Source: an uncultured Rikenellaceae bacterium (GTDB lineage: Bacteria > Bacteroidota > Bacteroidia > Bacteroidales > Rikenellaceae). Taken from it: a DNA stretch of 61,502 nt. Under the pieces are notes generated by a model, which saw nothing but the letters and a program-made list of their open reading frames with translations, ran no database searches and had not been told where the DNA came from. Below are positions 56,919 to 61,502 of this stretch, one piece after another. The translations under genes were made by a program, and so were the position numbers. How positions within the stretch are numbered: position 1 is the stretch's first letter; every line of letters starts with the position of its first letter. The stretch spans positions 1 through 61,502 of the forward strand of contig CALUZO010000006.1 of the NCBI GenBank assembly GCA_944325305.1. The letters run 5' to 3'.

Positions 56919-59609
56919 ATGGAAAATCCCCAAAAAACAAAAGAGAAGAAATATGTCGAGACGCCGCTTATGAAGCAATATTATGCTATCAAAGCGGTCC
57001 ATCCCGATGCCATACTGCTGTTTCGCGTGGGCGACTTCTACGAAACCTTCGGAGAGGATGCCATAAAGACCAGCAGTATAGTCGGCATCACCCTCACCCG
57101 CAGAGCCAACGGTGCTGCAAGTTTCGTGGAGCTTGCGGGATTCCCGTATCATGCTCTCGACGTATATCTGCCGAAATTGGTCCGGGCCGGAGAACGTGTG
57201 GCTATTTGCGAACAGCTCGAAGATCCCAAAAAGGTCAAAACAATAGTCAAGCGAGGCGTTATAGAACTCGTGACTCCCGGTGTCGCGCTTAACGACAACA
57301 TACTGGCCGGAAAGGAAAACATGTTCCTGGCTTCGGTGTTTTTCGGAGACAAATCGACCGGAGTGGCCTTTCTCGATCTTTCGACAGGAGAATTCTACGC
57401 CGCCGAAGGCACCGACCAATATGTCGACAAACTCTTCTCCAACCTGCAACCCAAAGAGATAATATACCAGCGCAGTCGCGAGGGGCGGTTTATGCAGGCA
57501 TTCGGCGACAAACACTATACATACAAACTCGACGAGTGGGTATTTTCGAAAGACCTCAACCGCGAAAAGCTATGCAAGCAGTTCGGCACCACGTCACTAA
57601 AAGGATTCGGCATAGAATCCATGCCGTCGGCCATTGCCGCAGCAGGAGCAATACTCTACTACCTGGAATTCACAGAACATAAAGACATAAATCACATTTC
57701 GTCGATCTCGCGCATAGATGAGGACAAATATGTATGGATCGACCGTTTCACAATCCGCAACCTCGAACTGTTTTCGTCAAACGACCAGCGTGTACGTAGC
57801 GGGTTCATAGACGTCATAGACCGCACGCGGACTCCCATGGGCGGACGTCTGCTCAAGAAATGGGTGGCTCTACCGGTCAAGGATATAGACGAACTCAACG
57901 CCCGGCTCGATGTGGTGCAGTGGTTCAAGGAGAGACCCGGCAAAGCCGAAGAGATAAGCGATCGGCTGTCGCTGGTAAACGACCTCGAACGCATATCTTC
58001 GCGCATCGCCGCCAGAAAAGTGATGCCGCGCGAAATGGTTCAACTGAAAAACTCACTCGAAGCCATCGCCCAGGTCAAGAGATTCCTCGACGATTCGAAC
58101 GATGTGCGGCTGAAGGAACTTGCAGATCGGATAGACTTGCTCGATGAAGTACGCGAAAAGATAACACGGGAAATATATCCCGATCCCTGCAACCAGATAG
58201 CCAAAGGCGGAGTCATAGCCGACGGTGTCAATCTCGAACTGGACGACCTGCGCAGTGTGGCGCTCCACGGCAAAGATCTTATCGCCGACATACAGGCCCG
58301 CGAAAGCGAAGCTACCGGCATCCCTTCACTCAAGGTAAGTTTCAACAACGTCTTCGGCTACTATATCGAGGTGCGCAACACCCACAAGGACAAAGTCCCC
58401 GATACATGGATACGCAAACAGACCCTCACCTCGGCAGAACGCTACGTGACAGAGGAACTCAAAGAATACGAAAACAAGGTGCTCGGAGCCGAAGAGAAAA
58501 TAGTGGCTATCGAACAGGCCATCTACGACCAAATAATCGAATACCTTACCAAATTTCTGCACAGACTCCAGAAGGATGCGGCAGCAATTGCAAGGCTCGA
58601 CTGTCTCTTGTCGTTTGCACAGGTGGCCATGGAACGCAACTATGCACGGCCGGAACTCGACGAAGGGAAGGTCATAGACATCAAAGACGGACGACACCCT
58701 GTCATAGAAACCATGCTTCCCGTGGGCGAAGTATATATTCCCAATGACATTTACCTCGACGACGAACGACAGCAGATCATGATGATAACCGGACCTAACA
58801 TGGCCGGTAAGTCGGCACTACTGCGCCAGACGGCACTGATAGTACTGATGGCCCAGATCGGCAGCTTCGTTCCGGCCTACTCCGCCCGGATAGGTATTGT
58901 TGACAAGATATTCACGCGTGTCGGGGCTTCGGACAACATCTCGCAGGGCGAAAGCACATTCATGGTCGAAATGCTTGAGTCGGCAAGCATCCTCAACAAC
59001 ATATCGGACCGCAGCCTTCTGCTTCTGGACGAGATAGGACGCGGTACAAGCACGTACGACGGCATATCAATAGCGTGGGCGATGGTGGAATATATACACA
59101 ACCACCCTGCTAAGGCCAAAACGCTCTTCGCTACACACTACCACGAACTAAACGAACTCGAACAACTCTGCGAAAGGGTCAGAAACTACAATGTTTCGGT
59201 TAAAGAGGTAGACCGCAATATCGTGTTCCTGCGGAAACTCGTACCGGGTGGAACGGAACATTCGTTCGGTATCCACGTAGCAAAAATGGCAGGCATGCCC
59301 CGATGGGTCGTAGACCGTGCGAGCGAAATACTCGACAACATGGAGGCCTTGCGCAAAAACGGAGAAGCATCGAAAGAGGAGAGCGGATCTGTCGCCGAAA
59401 CGGCACGGGTCGTGGCCGAAGTCGTAAAAACGAAAAGAAAAAAGGTCGAACCTCAGTCCGAGGCAGGATTTCAGCTCAGCATGTTCCAACTCGACGATCC
59501 GGTACTCAAACAGATTCGCGACGAGATACGAGGACTCGACATCAACTCGCTCACGCCCCTCGAAGCCCTCAACAAACTCAACGAGATCAAGAAGATTACC
59601 GGCATATAG
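56919..59609 (+). CDS. mutS: DNA mismatch repair protein MutS
   Basis: MutS recognises mismatches and recruits MutL. The 896-residue protein has the mismatch-reading motif GDFYETF with Phe40 and Glu42, as in MutS1. Connector, core and clamp domains follow, with [20 protein letters not shown] typical of the clamp region. Walker A GPNMAGKS is at 625-632, the signature segment [14 protein letters not shown] and Walker [17 protein letters not shown] follow, with helix-turn-helix dimer contacts at the C terminus. Full length and intact, so the strain should not be a mutator because of this gene. Confidence 0.97.
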   Translation: MENPQKTKEKKYVETPLMKQYYAIKAVHPDAILLFRVGDFYETFGEDAIKTSSIVGITLTRRANGAASFVELAGFPYHALDVYLPKLVRAGERVAICEQLEDPKKVKTIVKRGVIELVTPGVALNDNILAGKENMFLASVFFGDKSTGVAFLDLSTGEFYAAEGTDQYVDKLFSNLQPKEIIYQRSREGRFMQAFGDKHYTYKLDEWVFSKDLNREKLCKQFGTTSLKGFGIESMPSAIAAAGAILYYLEFTEHKDINHISSISRIDEDKYVWIDRFTIRNLELFSSNDQRVRSGFIDVIDRTRTPMGGRLLKKWVALPVKDIDELNARLDVVQWFKERPGKAEEISDRLSLVNDLERISSRIAARKVMPREMVQLKNSLEAIAQVKRFLDDSNDVRLKELADRIDLLDEVREKITREIYPDPCNQIAKGGVIADGVNLELDDLRSVALHGKDLIADIQARESEATGIPSLKVSFNNVFGYYIEVRNTHKDKVPDTWIRKQTLTSAERYVTEELKEYENKVLGAEEKIVAIEQAIYDQIIEYLTKFLHRLQKDAAAIARLDCLLSFAQVAMERNYARPELDEGKVIDIKDGRHPVIETMLPVGEVYIPNDIYLDDERQQIMMITGPNMAGKSALLRQTALIVLMAQIGSFVPAYSARIGIVDKIFTRVGASDNISQGESTFMVEMLESASILNNISDRSLLLLDEIGRGTSTYDGISIAWAMVEYIHNHPAKAKTLFATHYHELNELEQLCERVRNYNVSVKEVDRNIVFLRKLVPGGTEHSFGIHVAKMAGMPRWVVDRASEILDNMEALRKNGEASKEESGSVAETARVVAEVVKTKRKKVEPQSEAGFQLSMFQLDDPVLKQIRDEIRGLDINSLTPLEALNKLNEIKKITGI

Positions 59610-59671
59610 GGTTCACTCAAGACCTTTATTATCCCAAAAGGAACCTGTTGCACCCCGACAATCTGAACCGG

Positions 59672-60358
59672 CTACAGTATCGTAAGGTGGAATATCTTGG
59701 ATATCCCCGTCACTAATATCTGTATGCCAACGCAAAAGGTTATGAAGGCCACCAGCTTGTTTATGATAAGGTTACCGGAGTTCCCGAGACGTCTGGTAAT
59801 CAATCTGCCCTGCATCAGCAGCACATACAGGATAAGCAGAATAAGAAATATCACCACCGCTATGGTTACATAGTTAGCCACGCTTTGCAGGACATTCGAT
59901 CTCACCGACGAGTTGGCCATCAGAGTGAATATCACCGAGATGGAACCAGGCCCGAGGCATATCGGAAAAGAGATCGGATAGAACAGTTTGCTCTTCACAT
60001 CCTCCACGTACAGTTTCTGCATTGTTTCGTCGGACACCTCCATGATCTTCTGGTTCATGGTTCCCTTGCCCGAAAGCCACTCAAGACCCGTTTTGCAAAT
60101 TATTATGCCCCCGCCAACCTGGATCACCGGAATGGCAAGCCCGAAAATAAGCATTACAAGATGCCCGATGACTATACTTCCCAAACCTATCAAAAGACAG
60201 TTCAGAAAGATTTTCTTTACAGCCATTTTACGGTCATCTTCGTCCATCTCATTTATGAAACCGTTGACAACAAAACTGTTGCCTATTGGATTGATGACAG
60301 GGAAAAGAGCTACGAAAGCTGTCGTAAATCCGTATAAGATATCCTGCAAAGAGATCAT
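59672..60358 (-). CDS. MarC family integral membrane protein (UPF0056)
   Basis: This protein of about 228 residues has six hydrophobic helices and the MarC signature: FTTAFVALFPVINPIGNSFV near the start, GLAIPVIQVGGGIIICKTGLEWL in the middle, and YPISFPICLGPGSISVIFTL in the second half, which has the repeated P-x-x-x-PG pattern. MarC proteins are of unsettled function; a role in antibiotic export was proposed and then disputed. The frame opens at 60382, but MISLQDILYGF at 60358 fits family starts better. It converges on mutS. Confidence 0.88.
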   Translation of the reverse strand: MISLQDILYGFTTAFVALFPVINPIGNSFVVNGFINEMDEDDRKMAVKKIFLNCLLIGLGSIVIGHLVMLIFGLAIPVIQVGGGIIICKTGLEWLSGKGTMNQKIMEVSDETMQKLYVEDVKSKLFYPISFPICLGPGSISVIFTLMANSSVRSNVLQSVANYVTIAVVIFLILLILYVLLMQGRLITRRLGNSGNLIINKLVAFITFCVGIQILVTGISKIFHLTIL

Positions 60359-60732
60359 ATTGAGCATAAAATTTTGTTCCAAGATACGGCTTTACCATGA
60401 CCGCAAATAACGTGCAATACTGAAAATTCATAACGCCACTGGCATAAGACAGACTGCTAACCGACACATAAACAGATGTTTGACAACATCTTACGGATTA
60501 TCTTCGATCGTAAATGCCAGACATGTCATCGTGTCAATACATGACAACACTGCAATTCCGCAGGTCTGCGAAGAGCATCAGTCGACAGAGCCCGGCTTGC
60601 ATGCCAAAAACAGTATGCCGGAATCAAAATCAAACCGCTCAGCCACACAGGCAAAGCATTTATGAAAACGGTCCTTTACAGCTCGGAAGAAAATATCAAT
60701 AACACATACGCATCCCTCGTCCGGATCAGATG
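60359..60732. other. Gap between marC and the small membrane protein gene
   Basis: No supported gene. Short plus-strand frames near 60480-60665 are rich in Ser/Gln/His and look random. A TATCTTGG box on the minus strand (60386-60379) could serve marC with one mismatch. Confidence 0.35.
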
Positions 60733-60933
60733 CTACTGTTTCTTTTCCTGCTCCGATTTTGCAATCTGCCGCAGGTATTCCTTAACCTCATCCATGTCGG
60801 CTGCGATCTTTCTGATATCCAACGCGACCTGGAACAACTTAACGATAAGGAAAATAACAATAACGAGAGGTATTATACTTAAAAAAAACGCAACAACTTC
60901 AGGTCCTCTCAGAGCAAGCAACATCGTCAGCAT
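60733..60933 (-). CDS. Small single-pass membrane protein
   Basis: This 66-residue protein has one membrane helix (VVAFFLSIIPLVIVIFLIVK) followed by a charged amphipathic helix (IRKIAADMDEVKEYLRQIAK) that could form a coiled coil. The layout resembles many small anchoring proteins; I do not recognise the family. It has a full-match promoter on the minus strand. No terminator is obvious. Confidence 0.7.
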   Translation of the reverse strand: MLTMLLALRGPEVVAFFLSIIPLVIVIFLIVKLFQVALDIRKIAADMDEVKEYLRQIAKSEQEKKQ

Positions 60934-60964
60934 ATCAATAATGGTTAAAAGGTTAATTCCCTTA

Positions 60965-60994
60965 CAAATTTATCAAAGTTTCACATATATGCAA
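60965..60994 (-). promoter_or_regulatory. Promoter of the small membrane protein gene
   Basis: On the minus strand TTG (60994-60992), 19 bases, then TAAATTTG (60972-60965). A full consensus match 32 bases before the ATG. Confidence 0.75.
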
Positions 60995-61014
60995 CTTTTA
61001 TCGTCGGATTGCGT

Positions 61015-61022
61015 TATCTTTG
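61015..61022 (+). promoter_or_regulatory. -7 box (tatctttg) for ssrA
   Basis: An exact TAnnTTTG match 45 bases before the mature tmRNA 5' end. The -33 position has no TTG. It is divergent from the small membrane protein promoter. Confidence 0.6.
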
Positions 61023-61066
61023 CAGCAAGATTGCAAGATTACAAGTTTGCCTAAGTCTGAAAATCT

Positions 61067-61468
61067 GGGGACGACCGGTTTTGACAGCAGGCAGAGTTTG
61101 ATCGTAAGCACGCCGAGCGTTGTACGGAGGCTCGTTAATATGAACGTTCAAAAATCAAATGGCAATAATCGCTATGCACTCGCTGCGTAATTTTACCAAG
61201 TAAAATCGCTTAATCCGCGGGCCCAAGGCTGGTCCGCCGACGAGTACCCTTCCGAAGCGTCCCGCTTCCTGATGTTTTGGAATCAGGGTATCATCAATGG
61301 GAAGACCGCCGATGGAGACGCCCGTATCCTGAGGTTGAATTTACGGGCTGGGTTCCGGGCTGGGTTGCCGCCTGCCAGGCTCGGAAAGAAGGATCAAATG
61401 GTTAGCTAAGGGTGTCGAAAGCCGTGGGGCTCCCTGTTTGGAGGAGGGTTCGACTCCCTCCGTCTCCA
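61067..61468 (+). ncRNA. ssrA: Transfer-messenger RNA (tmRNA)
   Basis: tmRNA rescues stalled ribosomes with SmpB. The tRNA-like ends pair as ggggacg (61067-61073) with cgtctcc (61461-61467), with A61468 as discriminator and the T arm ggagggttcgactccctcc just before. The tag reading frame is GGC AAT AAT CGC TAT GCA CTC GCT GCG TAA at 61161-61190, giving the peptide GNNRYALAA after the tRNA-borne alanine. Its ALAA end is the usual degradation signal. The resume codon assignment follows the nine-residue Bacteroides tag length. The coding and pseudoknot regions are uninterrupted, so this is a one-piece tmRNA. Confidence 0.95.
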
Positions 61469-61502
61469 CACTAAAGATCTATTCCAGCACAATCGCACAA
61501 AC

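Overview
The window comes from a chromosome of the phylum Bacteroidota, most likely a gut member of the Alistipes/Rikenellaceae type. Four things point there. Nearly every transcription unit starts near a Bacteroidota sigma-ABfr promoter (TTG, 19-21 bases, TAnnTTTG) rather than a -35/-10 box. Phylum-restricted families are present (DUF5362, DUF4491, DUF3822). The trp gene order is B-E-G-D-C-F-A. The tmRNA tag, GNNRYALAA, resembles Bacteroides tags. The genus is inferred; the phylum is well supported.

Layout. 1-8.3 kb is housekeeping on the plus strand: a ClpC-like unfoldase, a MATE exporter, and an operon ychF - GNAT acetyltransferase - yhcH - gltX. 8.3-9.4 kb holds a decayed gene and two small minus-strand genes. 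9.5-14.1 kb holds a rhamnosyltransferase-like gene, an AraC regulator, a TonB-dependent receptor and a DUF4491 protein. 14.4-21.9 kb is a minus-strand glycan-degradation cluster: GH88, a GH78-like enzyme, and a large GH2 with a ricin-type lectin domain. 22-25 kb holds an adenosylhomocysteinase-like NAD protein, a truncated serine recombinase and cysE. 25-31.8 kb is the complete tryptophan operon on the minus strand, preceded by an unannotated leader peptide with three consecutive Trp codons and an attenuator. 31.9-36.2 kb holds a secreted EEP-family protein, a second AraC regulator, small ORFs, a possible small RNA and tRNA-Pro.

36.2-43.4 kb is a six-gene MacB-type efflux operon with three different periplasmic adaptors, ABC permease, ATPase and TolC-like channel. 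43.6-52.7 kb is a second glycan region: a sulfatase with a GH2 enzyme, and in the opposite direction a membrane glycosyltransferase with TPRs and a GH63-like enzyme. 53-61.5 kb holds tRNA-Asp, rsmD with DUF3822 and a membrane-anchored protein, a RecD/Dda-like helicase, mutS, marC, a small membrane protein and the tmRNA gene ssrA.

How the genes work together. The clearest regulatory story is the trp operon: promoter, short Trp-rich leader ORF, competing hairpins, a terminator, then trpB. The two carbohydrate regions lack SusC/SusD pairs, so they look like free-standing enzyme clusters rather than complete polysaccharide utilisation loci. I saw no CRISPR array, insertion sequence or prophage. 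The best candidate for a poorly described system is the trp attenuator; the three-adaptor efflux operon comes next.
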